From Muricea muricata (taxonomy: Eukaryota > Cnidaria > Anthozoa > Malacalcyonacea > Plexauridae), in assembly GCA_963855995.1 (NCBI GenBank), contig OY979724.1:13825032-13889031 (forward strand): 64,000 bases of DNA, given 5' to 3'. Position numbers and translations under genes: made by a program. The notes beneath the pieces are model-generated. The model made no database searches and was not told where the DNA came from. It worked only from the letters and a program-made list of their open reading frames with translations. Shown here in pieces: positions 1-17,400 of the stretch. How positions within the stretch are numbered: the stretch's first letter is position 1; every line of letters begins with the position of its first letter.

Positions 1-4923
<4,923 letters not shown>

Positions 4924-5487
4924 CTCTTCACCTTACTCTTTTAGTGGGTAGTTAACAAGACAAGGTATTTCCTTGTTCTACCAAAGCTAGGACTGAAGCT
5001 ATTTTAATGCGTAGACTACAATATAACATAGCTTATAAACCAGCAATTCATGTTTTTATTGTATTTCTTTCAGTCCAAACAACATTTTTATTTTCAATTT
5101 CAAATATTGACGAAATATATAAGTTTGTTTTTTTCTCGAATATCCAAGATGGCTGGCTGGCAGCTTTCAGGTGGACAATAATAATATAAGGCAAAAATCA
5201 GGCTATACTCAGGCACGGGTAAAGATTGAAAAAGCATGATTTTATTTGGGGTGTTTTCTGGTCCAAAAACAAAATATTTCTAGATTTCATGTTAAGTTCA
5301 ATAAATATTGAGTAGGAATCAAATTTCAACTTACGAGAGTTGTCGCCCACCTAATATAAAGCACCTAATATAATGGGGGAGGGGGTGACACCTTCCACTT
5401 GTCCCAAGCCCAATTCTGCCATAATAATTTATAACACTATAAAATATTTATGAAAACATCTAAATCCTAGCTCTAAGTTATAAAGTA
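4924..5487. other. Intergenic, WDR13 5' flank / MED11 3' flank
   Basis: 564 bp with no convincing gene. It must contain the WDR13 promoter. I see no TATA box or repeat family member. Confidence 0.6.
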
Positions 5488-6158
5488 TCACGTATGATTT
5501 TGAAACTCTTGCACTAAGTCTTCAATATGTTGCTTTGCAATCCTTGTTCCTTGACAAGTTATGGAAAAATCCTAAAAAAGACAAATAAACAAACATAAAC
5601 TACACCATGACGATGCATGACATAAATACAATCCAGTTGCAAACCTTTTCAGCACCATATATTGAGCCCTCATGAGGCTGCCCTGTAGCAACTTCAGTTA
5701 AATATGCAATCTGCTCCAGTAATCCTTTTTCAACCCCCTGAAAAACAAGACACATTTTAGACTACAAAGAAAAGATGATTTTGAAATTATCAATATATTC
5801 ATAGAAATTTATAAAACCTGTAGTTTAGTCAGAAATTCTGTAGTATGTGTGTTTAAATTCTCTTCTATCGGCTGTTCCTTTGAGAGCTCTTGAAAAGCAT
5901 GACCAGCACTAGATATGACTTGAACTATTTCCTATGAAATATTGGAAGCATAAACACATGTTAATCAATGGTACTTAATAACTTAATAAATATTATATTT
6001 TTTTACATATTGAGATATTATATTTAATAATATTATATTTAATATAATTTGAGATTGAACACAGCAAGTACACCAAACTATATAATTTTATCAATCCCAC
6101 ATACTTTTTCAATTTCTTGCAACTGTTTTAAACGGTCTTGAGTTTGTGAAGAAGACAT
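5488..6158 (-). CDS. MED11: Mediator complex subunit 11
   Basis: Four exons (6158-6105, 5931-5818, 5737-5645, 5571-5488), all in phase 0, encode 114 residues, close to the usual length of about 117. MED11 is a small helical head-module subunit of Mediator that pairs with MED22 and links RNA polymerase II and TFIIH to activators in the nucleus. The diagnostic stretch is [19 protein letters not shown] (residues about 68-86); vertebrate MED11 has nearly the same [14 protein letters not shown]. The N-terminal half ([20 protein letters not shown]) is helical and matches the family. The start is the first ATG of exon 1; exon 4 ends in FQNHT and a TGA. Nothing looks damaged. Confidence 0.93.
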
Positions 6159-6444
6159 ATTTCTTATAAAGCAATAATTATAACATACTTTTGACTACTA
6201 TCTATTATGAAGATGTACAAAACTTAATTGTTACTTTGAGTTTCAGATACTTCATGTTTGGACAAATGAAGAGGCTGCAGGCATAATATTCGAATATACC
6301 GTCCTCAATGGTACTGATTATATAAGCTGCCAAAGCTTGAAAAACAAGCTCATATACTTTAAAGTCGAACGCGCAAGCAATGGTTGAGTCTGAGCGGCCA
6401 TTTTGAAAGGTTCTCTGCCAAGATTTTGACATCGAAACCGTCAG

Positions 6445-9400
6445 CTATCTCGTGTGATAATTCTCTGTGTTACTATCGCTATTTTCGTCATACTGTTGGT
6501 CATTCCACATGACTAGATTAGGGAAGCAACATCCGACTTGACACTCTGAGCGACATTGCCCTGGAGAGCAGTAGGACGGGCAACGTACAACTGTAGGGTA
6601 GCTGGCAGGCACGGTACTCTGGCTTGAACAGCACAATGGCTGACACGTGGAAGTGCAAGAGGACGGTCCACAACTTGAGGGACAATAAACTGGCGAATAT
6701 GGAGAACCACCTATAACAAATTACAAACATTCTTAAATTGTTTGCGTTGAAAGGCGCAGTATCTGTTGGACTGGTCATTCATCAGGCTTGTGGAACTGGT
6801 CATTTGCAGATTGTTGCAAACAACATGTATTTATACCATAAAAATTTTTAGCAATAAGCTTGCAACAAAGCTACCATTAACAAGCTGTAGCAAGCCATAC
6901 GAACGCATCCTTATATCTGCCTTTTGCAAGAAGTCTGTTGCGAGATGTGAACAGAGATTGCACGTCTGTAACTACACAGCCAAAAACGCCACAGGCTTGT
7001 TGCAAGTTGTCAATTTTACCGGCTTGTTGCAACTTGTTGACAACTTGCAACAAGCTTGCCGTCAACAAGTTGTCGCAAGCCATGCAAACGCATCCTGATA
7101 TCGGCTTGTTGACAACAATGCTGTTGCAAGTTGTCAACAAGCTTGTTGCAACTTGGGCGTTTTTGGCTGTGTAGGTAAGCAGCGCTTTAAAAACGAAATA
7201 ATTGCCAACAGAAATATTGTCTATCAATAAACAAAGGTTTACTTACCAAAGTTTTCAGGATTGCTCACTGGAGGAGCAGCATTTGTCTTTGGTGTGACTG
7301 AACCTGGGGCAGGGGTGGTTTCTGGGCTAATTGGAGGTGATATGGGAGGTTGAGGAGTTGGAGATTTTCCTATTGGTTGGGTTGGTGGACCAGGTGTGGC
7401 GGCAGTTTTAGGTGGTGATTTACCAACAGTCTTTGGTTCTATTACCTTGTTCTTCTTATCTGGAGAGATCGAACAGAATAAAGTTGCAGCAAAGTATAGT
7501 TTTGTGGAAACACAACGTAAATTTAGTATTGCAAAGTTTTCGAGCTGTGAGCTCGGATATTCATCAGCGCTAATAATGAGGAACCAAAGCTTTGCGAAGA
7601 TGAATTTACGTTGTGTTTCCACAACATTATACTTCGATATATTTATAATCACCATGCAAACATACAAAAAATAAAACCATTTTAAGAGAACGTTCTGTTT
7701 AGAAAGACACCTCTCTAATAGACCGACCTATGAATCCAACAATCGTGTCCGAAGTATCACAGCTTGTGGAGAATGTTAGTGGGTCCTCTGGTCGTCCTTG
7801 ACTACTAGAAATACACTTGCCACTCTTGATTTCCATCAGCGAACCACTTCGGGTAAACTTAAACTGCAAAGCATGAGGCGTATTGTATCCAGGTCTATAT
7901 AGAGTGCAGGGGTAGTTCAGTATAACTCGATCACCGTGAGCTGTTTCAAGGGGGTCACCATTTTTCACTCCTTGAATACACATGCCGCTGACCAGATGTT
8001 GGATGACACCATCGCGATGTAGCTTGAAGATGTTGGGTAGTTTACCACAAGGATCCATTAAAACAATTGCTGATCCAGGCCCTGGGTGCAATTTTGATCC
8101 CGCAGGTTGGATACATTGAGAATACGATAGGAACTTTAGTGATGTTGCAGGATATGCTAGGGAAAATAACACGCAACATAATGATTAGTTTACCTGGTCA
8201 GGTTTCCCAGCTGTCATTTCATTTACATGTGCACCACAGGTAAATAGTTTAGAACTGATAGAGCAATAAACATAGATATTAGTACATAGATAAAGCTAGT
8301 TTGATTTACGAAGAACAGTTTAGAACTGTAGAGCTATCTAGTATAAATAAAGTTAGTTTAATTTAGGTTTCCTCCTGTAGTAACACTGGATCAATAAGAG
8401 ATGATCCTTACTAGACCTCTAGGAGGAACAGTTAGAGCTGATAGATAGTTGTTATGCATACTAAAGTTCTACTCACAGTCAGTGACATTTTTCAAGAAAG
8501 GTTTTGACGCATCTAACCAAGAAGAAAGGACAACCTCGTAAATTATTTCTTCCTGGAAAATGACCAACACCTACAAAGAAACATTGAGCATCGAAATAAT
8601 TTTCTTTTGTCAACTGGTAAGGTTTTCTCCTTCTGGTAGATATGTAGGAGTGGATTAATAGCGATTGTTGAGTATGCGATTTCTCACCAGAACATTACTA
8701 ACTTTCACTAGTTCACATCTATAAAACCTAGAAAATCCTAGACGAGGCATAAGCAAGTCTTTACTGTCGTGTCTAACCACAATGCAATGTTTGACGTAAC
8801 AGCGTCAGCCTAAGCTACATGCTAATGTGTTTGAAATGAAAAGCAAATAATGGCAAGACCTTTTCAATTTTCCAATTTGGCGAACTTGACGAAATGTCTT
8901 GGCGCATCCGGATTTTTAACAGCGGTCCCAGATAGTCTACTTGTACTTGGAATATTTTGGTACTAGAAAAAAAGATTGTAATCATGACTTTAATGTGTCT
9001 TGGTGTTATCCATACTCAGGTGAAAATGATGTTTGTGGTGTTATTCTAAGTTTCCATCCACACTAGGCCAGCTGAAAAATATGCCTGACTACGGCGGAAA
9101 TCGAACTTACGAACTTTGATACAAGAAAATGATGAATACTAGTTTAGTTTTCAGATACGATTTCTTACTTGGATGCTTCAACTGTTGATTCCAATGTTGG
9201 ACTTTTGAGATGAATTTCGGAGCTGCTACTCAAGTCTCCATAGAGAGTTATATAAGCTTGTGCCTTTGAGCCTTTCTTTGGTACGGAGCCAGTATACACA
9301 ATAATGTTATATACCACACCAGGTTTACTGGGGGTAACAGTTGCGGGGGGTTGAGGTGCTGGTGGCGCGGGTGTGGGAGGTGCTGGTGGCGCGGGTGTGG

Positions 9401-12400
9401 GAGCTGCAGCTGAGAAACAGAGATATAGATGTGAATATGTTTCATAATTGAAACGAGATAGAGTTAGAATAATAGCCTGGGCACAAACCTGAGTTTCGAT
9501 ACGTGACAATTTAAAGTGGGTTGAGAACTAGGAAGCCTCCCTAACCCCAAAATTTGCCCCGCTGCAAAACGTAGGTTTGTGTCGAAGCTAGGAACTGGGT
9601 ACTCACAGCTCTTTACTTTAAATTCAAAAAATTGATTCACTTTGTTGATCCATGCTTGTGCTGGAAAGTCAAACGGTTGTTCCTCTTGCGTCAGGACGGA
9701 AATCTAAACGGAGTACGTCAATAAAATGCGAAGATCACCTCAGAGTTGCTTGATTTTGTTTGGTAATTTTCACTAGTGTATCATATGTAGTGCAGTTTTT
9801 CTGGGTATTTAGAACTTACGTTGTCTAAATACCAATTATCGCCTTTGTCATCCCTCATGACTTCAATTTTAGTAAGCTTTACGAAGTCATTGTTATCTTC
9901 AATGGTAAACGTGTTGCTTCTAAAAGATTCAATGATATATTTTGATATTCCGATGGCATCACATGCAACAATACTAACAAAATATAAATGCATGAGAAAT
10001 TTTTGTAAGCAGCCCAACGACAGAGTTTTGAAGTGTTTGTATCATGTCAGTCTCAGTCGATCAAACTGGAAGAATGAATGCGCATATGCGCTCATGAATG
10101 CGTATACGACTAAACTTTGATTTAAACAAGAAAGATGAAATCTATCACAACTTATTTAAAAAAAAAAGCATACTAAAATTTGTAAAATTGCAATTAAGTT
10201 TTGGTGAAGAAATATTGTAAAACACGAAAAACAAATTCAGCCGCGAAAATGGTGATACGAACAAACATACACAAATTTTTGCAATTTCGCAAGGCTATAT
10301 TTTCCGTATTTTACAACAATTTATTCCAGAACTTTGCCTTTCAACTAATTTTAAAATGATCTTTCTAGCTGTTGTGGAAGACTTGCCTATAGATCCAAAT
10401 TTAGTTGAAGATGTAATTTCTGAAGACACTAACATACAATAGGAAAAAAAGGAAATCTTACGATGCTTGTTCAAATGTGGACACAGACGCTGCCCCAGTC
10501 AGCTGTAATGGAGGTGTAGATGCAGCTACTCCAGTTTTTTTAGTTCCAAATAATTTAATATAGACTTTAGCTTTGGTCCCCGCGTCTTTCACATTTCCTG
10601 TCTTAACAGTTACTGTGTATTTCACTAAGACAAAAAAACATTTATTGCCGAGAGAAATGTGCTTAGTTAAAAATTTTGTAATCGTTACACGTTTTCACAG
10701 GGTCACGTACCTTTTGGTGTGTTTGGGACAGGTTTTACAGGTTGTACTTCAGGAATAACAGGTTTAACAGGTTGTACTGCAGGGGTAACAGGTTTTACAG
10801 GTTGTACTGCAGGGGTAACAGGTTTTACAGGTTGTACTGCAGGGCTAACAGGCTTTACAGGTTTAACTAAAGAAATAAAAAATGTATTATCCTGTTGTTG
10901 TACGAGTCTTTTCAATTCATGTAATTGAAGACTGATAGATATTGTGTACCTGAAATCAAATTTGTCACAGAATAGTATTTATCCTTCTTCTCTAACCAGA
11001 AATCGGCATTAAATTCGTATCTTTCTTTTTCTGTTTCAACAGTAAGCTGCAAATATAGGACAGTCCAACCACTTTAATTTTTTGGAAACGGATATGGTTA
11101 GGATAGGTTAAATTTATAAGGAGTGGTATTTTCACAAAATTATAGTAATTGATATATTCACCATTAGAACTTACAAGGAATTTATAGGATGGCTTTTTTT
11201 TAAAAAATTGTCCACAATGAAAGCAGAAATGATATCAGAAACACAGGCAAGAACTAATTATTCTTATGCCTTTATCAACCGATATATTGATTACCTTATC
11301 TAGTTGCCACTTATGAAAAAATGAAAATCCCGATATCATAACTTTAACTTTGTTGATACTTGTCAAGTCTTTATTACTTGTAAGATTGGGAAAAGTATCC
11401 GTCCTGTAACAACAAAAATTGTTGTTGTGGTTATTATTAATTTCGATTTCTTACTCCCAGTTGAGCACATGCTGTTAAAGCACAGTGTGCCTCTCATCAG
11501 GCACAGAAAACAAGTCTGCTGTGGTATTTGAGTTGAGTTCTCGTGCAGTTGATCTCGCTTGTGCTCCGAGAGTTTTTCTCCGTGTACTCCAGTCTTCCTC
11601 CCTCTTCAAAAGCAACATATATCCAGGTCGTACGGGCCCACAGTAAATGACCACGTGCTGTGGTGGTGATACGGCCATTGAGGCGAAGCTTAAAATATTG
11701 GTGAAATATCCTGATGATTAAAATATTAAGCTTCGTCACCTCAGGCAGGGCAGGGCAGGCACCACCTCAACGACATATGCCAATTACTGTGGGGTTGTAT
11801 CATCTAACCTATACCCTGTTAAAGGGAAATGGCAACAAAAAATTTTATTGTCTCATTTGAAAGAGACTCTAAAATAATAAATAGAAGTCTATTTCAAAAT
11901 TTTATATCTGTTTTACTTCGGGAGATATTCTCACCTAAATCAACAAACTATCCGCCATCGAAAATCCTCCTAAATACCTACCAACAATCAAATATTGTTT
12001 GAAACCTTGTCAGTCCGCGCTGAAATCCGAAATACTTGCCGTACATGTGGTCATGAGAGCATATTAACCATTGTGTCGTAAGAAAAAAAATCGCGTGATC
12101 CCAGTTGTGACGTATCGTGCATATCCTCAAATATCTAAGATGGCGGACAACTAAAGATTTCAAGTCAAAATATCTCACCAAATAAGGCAGATATAAGAAT
12201 TCTGTAGTAGACTTCTGTATATTGTTTTGGAGTTTCTTTCAAATGAGACGATACATAAAAAAATTTGTTGCCATTTCCCTTCAACTTTCACTTGACTCGT
12301 AGTTTTTTTTCCACATAAGGACAAGGACTTGGTTCAAGACATATTGAGAAGCTTCTGAGAAAAATCCAGCCCACAGCCTTAAAGAAAGACAAGTGGTTTG

Positions 12401-13767
12401 CCCTCTTCTCTACCGAAGCCCCAAGCAGAGCAAAACTTACCCGCAGCTTTCAGTGAACAACAACAACGTCTACCAAACTTACTTTCCACTTTCAAATAAA
12501 TTCTTCAGCTTCTTGTCTTTTTTCAATTTAATTTTGTTGGTAGATTCAACCAGTCCTGTTTGTCTGGACTTTCCGTAGATCTTGATAGCAACATTACAAT
12601 CAGTTCCTGCACCATCCAGAAATTTCTTGCCAGTGCCAGTCTTCACGATGACCTTATACAGCGCAGCCTCTGGAAATATTCAAGATTGTTTCCTTAATCG
12701 AGACTGCAAAGCATGTATGGATTGTTCGGAGGGACAGTGCGATAAAAAGCACCAGTCATAAGATATAGAACGAATTGTGCAAACAACCTCTGAGGTTATT
12801 CCTTTAAGATAAACTAGGCATCTTTTGTATTTCCAAATTGAACTTTTAAAGTTTCCTGTCACTTTGCATTGTCTCTTCAATTGGTCTGTAAACGGTCTTT
12901 AATTGTGAAATGAATGCATTACCTTCATTGGTTTGTCAGTCAGGCGAAACTAACACAAACAGAACTAATAATTCAGGACTGAATTAAATGCGGTTCATAC
13001 ATGCTCTAGAATGTGGTCTTTTAAATCTCGAAGCATTAAACCTCAACTTAACAAAGGCAGAAGGAGAGAGGAGCTTAAAAGCCTCAGCGAGATATATAAT
13101 TTTACAGATGTTAAGGAGCTTCCCTAGAAATTATTGCTGCTGTAATCTTCAGGTTATAAGATTAAGGCTTCGAGCCTCAAAAGACATTCGATCTTAAATT
13201 AGAACTGCTAATGCTGGCTCTATTATCTTTTACGCTAAAATCAATGTTGTCTCATTCGTTGACACTAATTACTAATTTAAAATTATTGTTGGTACAATAC
13301 AACGAGCTTCCTCGAGGACCAAAGGACTGGTGACCATTTTATATACTTTATATAACGCACAATCCTTTTACATTTAAAAAAAATCACTAGTGTGAACATT
13401 AAGGCGGCCTAAGGCCTATCATCACACTATCTTAAGATCGATGATTTAACACATGAATGCTTTTAACACAACTATACGCGATGTGAACGTTAATATAACG
13501 CGTTGTTTTTATAACAGTATTTTTATTCTAAATATTTAAAGGTAAAGTTAGCATAGTTGGAATTAGCATTAAGAATTAGAGGAAATGATATCGTTAGGTG
13601 AAAAAGAGCAATTAAGTCATCCTATTATATTTAAATTAACGTGAAAATGTTTAAATAGATTTCATTAAGGTTTTAAAAACAAACTAAAGAAGCATTAACT
13701 GACCTGAATATATGTTCCCCAAAACAAACACAATAAAAAGACTGAAAAAAATATTTTCACCCGTCAT
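6445..13767 (-). CDS. Secreted PLAT x3 / beta-trefoil / minicollagen-type CRD x2 protein (gene B)
   Basis: Fourteen exons join in one frame to 772 residues: 13767-13704, 12669-12483, 11403-11295, 11046-10950, 10866-10711, 10624-10462, 9919-9820, 9703-9607, 9409-9169, 8962-8860, 8570-8477, 8156-7728, 7459-7247, 6710-6445. Order: signal peptide (1-21, hydrophobic FFSLFIVFVLG); PLAT 1 (22-152, YKVIVKTGTGK...GAGTDCNVAIKIYG); linker of PVKPV-x3-AVQ repeats (153-204); PLAT 2 (205-324, KYTVTVKTGNVKDAGTKAKV); proline/alanine linker; PLAT 3 (about 355-470, VVYNIIVYTGSVPKKGSKAQ); beta-trefoil-like module (471-613, starts SYPATSLKF, with FKLHRDGVIQHLVSGMCIQ and FKFTRSGSLMEIKSGKCI repeats); proline-rich spacer (614-684); two cysteine-rich domains (CPSSCGPSSCTSTCQPLCC and CPSYCSPGQCRSECQVGCC). 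PLAT domains usually bind lipid or protein; the CRDs cross-link by disulfides in nematocyst walls. Role in the capsule is inference. It lies next to its relative, gene A. Confidence 0.87.
6972..7174. repeat. MITE-like element rich in TTGTTGCAAG, in gene B intron
   Basis: Ends are exact inverted repeats (CTACACAGCCAAAAACGCC on the left and its complement on the right). The interior is many direct and inverted copies of TTGTTGCAA and TTGTTGACAA, so the whole 203-bp block can fold on itself. Confidence 0.85.
7491..7636. repeat. Palindromic MITE-like element, family 2 (copy 1)
   Basis: About 145 bp with long inverted arms (left GTGGAAACACAACGTAAATT, right complement AATTTACGTTGTGTTTCCAC) around a centre containing CATCAGCGC. 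It lies in the intron between gene B exons 12 and 13. A diverged copy is at 58426-58596. Confidence 0.85.
8255..8470. repeat. 114-bp dispersed repeat, about 1.5-2 diverged units, in gene B intron
   Basis: Contains the family landmarks TTTAGAACTG(A)TAGAGC, GTATAAATAAAGTTAG, AGGTTTCCTCCTGTAG and TAACACTGGATCAATAA. The same unit occurs at 15125-15330 and, as clear 114-bp tandem copies, at 37920-38365. Confidence 0.8.
8996..9115 (-). repeat. SINE-like fragment (family with 33833-33990), in gene B intron
   Basis: On the minus strand it reads GTAAGTTCGATTTCCGCC (similar to a tRNA B box), then GGCATATTTTTCAGC, then AATAACACCACAAACATC. The same order of blocks occurs at 33833-33990. Promoter A box not found, so a SINE origin is only likely. 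Confidence 0.55.
10150..10395. repeat. Diverged relative of the 30990-31375 palindromic element
   Basis: Shares ordered blocks with that element (GCAATTTCGCAAGGCTATATTTTCC, TATTTTACAACAATTTATTC, CAACTAATTTTA, TCTAGCTGT) and has a weak complementary left arm (AATATTGTAAAACACGAAAA). Lies in the intron between gene B exons 6 and 7. Confidence 0.6.
11819..12284. repeat. 466-bp palindromic element in gene B intron
   Basis: Left end TTAAAGGGAAATGGCAACAA and right end TTGTTGCCATTTCCCTTCAA are inverted copies. Complementarity continues inward (GTCTCATTTGAAAGAGACTC against GAGTTTCTTTCAAATGAGAC, then AGAAGTCTATTTCA against AGTAGACTTCTGTA). No open frame of note. MITE-like. Confidence 0.85.
13008..13192. 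repeat. 185-bp inverted-repeat element in gene B intron 1
   Basis: The left arm (GAATGTGGTCTTTTAAATCT then CGAAGCATTAAACCTCAA) is matched by the complement of the right arm (GAATGTCTTTTGAGGCTCGA then AGCCTTAATC), with several mismatches. No other copy seen in the window. Confidence 0.65.
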
Positions 13768-14453
13768 TTTGTGAGTTCATACAGGCTATGTCAAATTAAA
13801 TGACTCGCGAGCCTTTTAAAATGAAGGTTTAAACAAAACTTCAGTCATAACAGCGCTCTCACCAGCGAAAAGGCAGGTGGGAACGGGTCAACAACAAATA
13901 ACAGTGTCAAAGCAAAATATTTGTTCAAACTCCAATTGCAAAATGTGTTGATCTGACTAACTCTGACAAACATTGTACTCTATTTAGCCCTGTTTGTTAC
14001 TGGATGTAAAATACTTGAAGAAAACAACCAACGCGGCGGTCTAGTGTGGGTAGAGTTCTAAAATACGCTTTGTTTTTTTTTATTGTTATATTTGTCTGCA
14101 CCGCCAAAACATTTATTGTTTCTGTAAATTAACGTCTTAATGTTTTTAAATACTATTACTTTAATTTGAGTTTTAAAATATATATTTACTATACAGATTT
14201 AATTTCAACACGTACATTTCAGGCCATTTTAGGTTGCCTTAAGCAATCAACAGGTTTAGTATTTTATATTGAATTATAGAATTAAGCACTATGTCCTTTT
14301 ACAGTACATTAAATTATTACTATATGATCAGGTTAGTTTATATATATCTTAACAATATTCTTATATTTTTTATGTACATCTATAATCTTCTTAAAATCAG
14401 TATTAAAATTAATGGTCATCCGAATTCTCTTCTTACCAGACTGCAACAAAACT
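13768..14453. promoter_or_regulatory. Intergenic between gene A and gene B (gene B 5' flank)
   Basis: 686 bp between the gene A stop and the gene B start codon, both genes on the minus strand. It should hold the gene B promoter and the gene A 3' UTR. It is A+T-rich, and I see no repeat family member and no clear TATA box. Confidence 0.5.
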
Positions 14454-17400
14454 TCAACAACAATTAAAAGGGCAAGAAGGTCGACAATGTTTCTTGCATC
14501 CGCTTGGACATTCTTGAGTCTCAGGCGTGAATGATCCTGCTCCTTGACCTGCAGAATTAAACAAAACAGTCAATTCTTTACTTTTCTTTTGCGTGTTTCT
14601 TTAAACTAGTCATTTACCAGTCACAACAACTTTCCTAGTGTGAAGAAAATAGAATAGCTCGAGCAAGAGCGTTGACAGATTTTTGAAGAGAAATGCCGGT
14701 GCTTCAAGCCAGTTACAGACGATCAGGTTCTCTGCACTTGTTCAAAAGCTAACAAGGTAGCCTCTAGACAATGGCGCACTTGTCACAGTAAAATGCTGGC
14801 AACGTTGGGCGGGCAAACGAGAAAATTCTATTTGCCATAGAGAAACTTAGCCCACCCATCAAAATTTGTCAATAAATACAAAATACCTGCACAACAGTTC
14901 TGTGGACATTGGTCGGACGGACATGTCTGAGTGGTAGCACAATTACCAGGACATGAACTCTGAGAGGATTGCGACATTTCTTGATCATCTGGATAGTCTG
15001 TGTTGCAACAGGATGAAGTACACGAAGGATAGCAACTGGATGAGCATCCATTGCCACATGAACCAGAACCTACATTAAACAGAACCATGATAAAGTTATC
15101 CAAAAATGATAGAGTTATCTGGTATGAATGAAGTTAGTTTAGGTTTCCTCCTGTAGATTGACTGGATCAATACAGATGATCCTAACTAGACTTCTAAGAA
15201 GAACCGTTTAGAACTGATAGAGCTATCCAGTATAAATAAAGTTATTTTAATTTAGGTTTCCTCCGGTAGTAACACTGCATCAATAAGAGGTGATCCTTAC
15301 TAGACCTCCAGAGGAACAGAACTGAAAGATATATGCAATAAAATGTTCTATCGATGCTTCACTGTCACCACGTACAGGGAAAATCCTGCATACCTGGTCT
15401 TTGTAGTCATGATGAAATTACAAGCTATGCATAAACGACAAAATCAATAACCAAAGAAATGAGATATTTGTTAAAACAAGCTCACTTGACTGTGTGTACG
15501 ACGTTCCAGTACCACAACACGACTGAGTGCAAGATGGATAACACGTGGACGAACAGGATGACCCACACTGACTCGCGGCTGAAGGAAAATGAAGATAAAT
15601 ATAAAAAAACCCACTCTGACAAGCTGGCGAAATAAAGAGTCAAAGCTCTCGTTTCTCTCATTCACTTTGAGCTAGTTCAAATGTTATCAAAAATTGCTCA
15701 GAGTTTTTGCTCGTTTAACCAGTAACATCACTCAACTCACATCATCGTTTAATCAGACCATGAGAGTGGAGGAAAATTTACAAGAAAACTCTCATCACTC
15801 AAAGTCGTAAGATGACAAAAGGCAGACCAAACTGTAGTTAAACTAACGTTGCTACTGTCAGTAATGCAGTCAAAAGCACACGTACAAAAACATTGGATCT
15901 TATACTGCCTGGAACGATCTAAACGGAATTTTACATTTTGTTCCTTAATCGAGACGAAGAGCCCTTCCCTCGAAACTGAATTCCGGCTGTGAAAAATCCT
16001 AAACTAGAATGTAATCTAGGTCGACCAACCTGGGTTATTATAGGTCTCCTGAGTCTGGGTGGCGGGGATCGAAGGTGTTCCAGATGAAGTTACTTGGGTT
16101 CCAGACGAAGTGATTGGTGGTGAGGATTGTGTTTCAGTTTCCGATACAAACTGATTCTGTGTTTGATCTGAAAAAGAAAATGAAGAAAGGTTATTGACAA
16201 TGCTGCAGTAATCATTATATTAGCAATGAACATTATATTGGCGATGATTTATATTTGTAATGATCATTGATGATAATTTTAACGATTATTATAGTGTTGA
16301 TTGGTGATATTGATACAATATCATAACATAATACAAAACTAGCCCAGCGAGCAAGTAATACCATAACTCACCATACATCTCAACAGAAGATGGCACGGAT
16401 TGACACGACATGAGCATGACACGTTTATTCTGATATCCAATGCACAGTCTAGTTTCATTTTCTTGCAGATATGACTTGAGGTCTGTTACACTTCGTCTAC
16501 TACGTTCCATCTTGCTGTGAATCACGTGTTGTCTTTTAAACTGTTCTTCATTGCCTCGCCCACCAAACTTTACATAATGTCTGAGTCGTACTGCATTCCT
16601 ACTTCGTCCTTCAGGTAACGTACCACTTAACTCTTGGTTAGGGCTTGATGTGAGCGTAAATGCGAGCTCAGAATAAGGCTTTAAGTAAAGATCTAAAGGT
16701 CGGTTGGTATGGCTAAGTAGACTTCTCCTGTAATCGCTACTGGTGATGAATGGCTTCGTTCTGTGGTGGTAGTTATGCTGAGGATAGCGTCGAATTGTTT
16801 GTAACGTGTTCGTTTCTGTATTCTTTGGAGTGTCAATAGTACCCGAGGTGAGCAGTTTACCATATGTAAATTTATTGTGAGCATTTGCGAGGTTACCATC
16901 ATCATGGTTGAGATACTCGCCATCAGCCAGTCTGCCACCAAACAGTTTACCACCAGCTAGTCTATTGCCAACCAGTCTACCGCGATCCAGGCTACCACCA
17001 GCCAGTGTAACACCTATACCATCAGTACTGGTGAGTTTATAACCAGGATGACCTTGGTTACCACCATCATAATTGAGATAGCCACCAGCTAGTTTATCAC
17101 CAACCAGGCTACCACCAATACCAACAGTACTGGTGTGTTTAGAATTACGAAGACCTGGGTTACCACCATCATTATGAAGGAGTTTATTACCATTGATGAA
17201 AAGACTGTCAGCCTGTGGATTCGTATTACCATCAACATTATTACCATTAACAGAAGAGCTACCACTTGAAGGATTTTTATTACCATCAACATTATTACTA
17301 TTAGCAGAAGAGCTACCACCCAAAGGATTTTTATTACCATCAACATTGTTACCATTAACAGAAGAGCTACCACCCAAAGAATTTTCATTACCATCAACAT

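Noticed and set aside
6766..7227. Frames of about 110 residues on both strands
   Set aside because: Produced by the TTGTTGCAA repeat element; no family resemblance.
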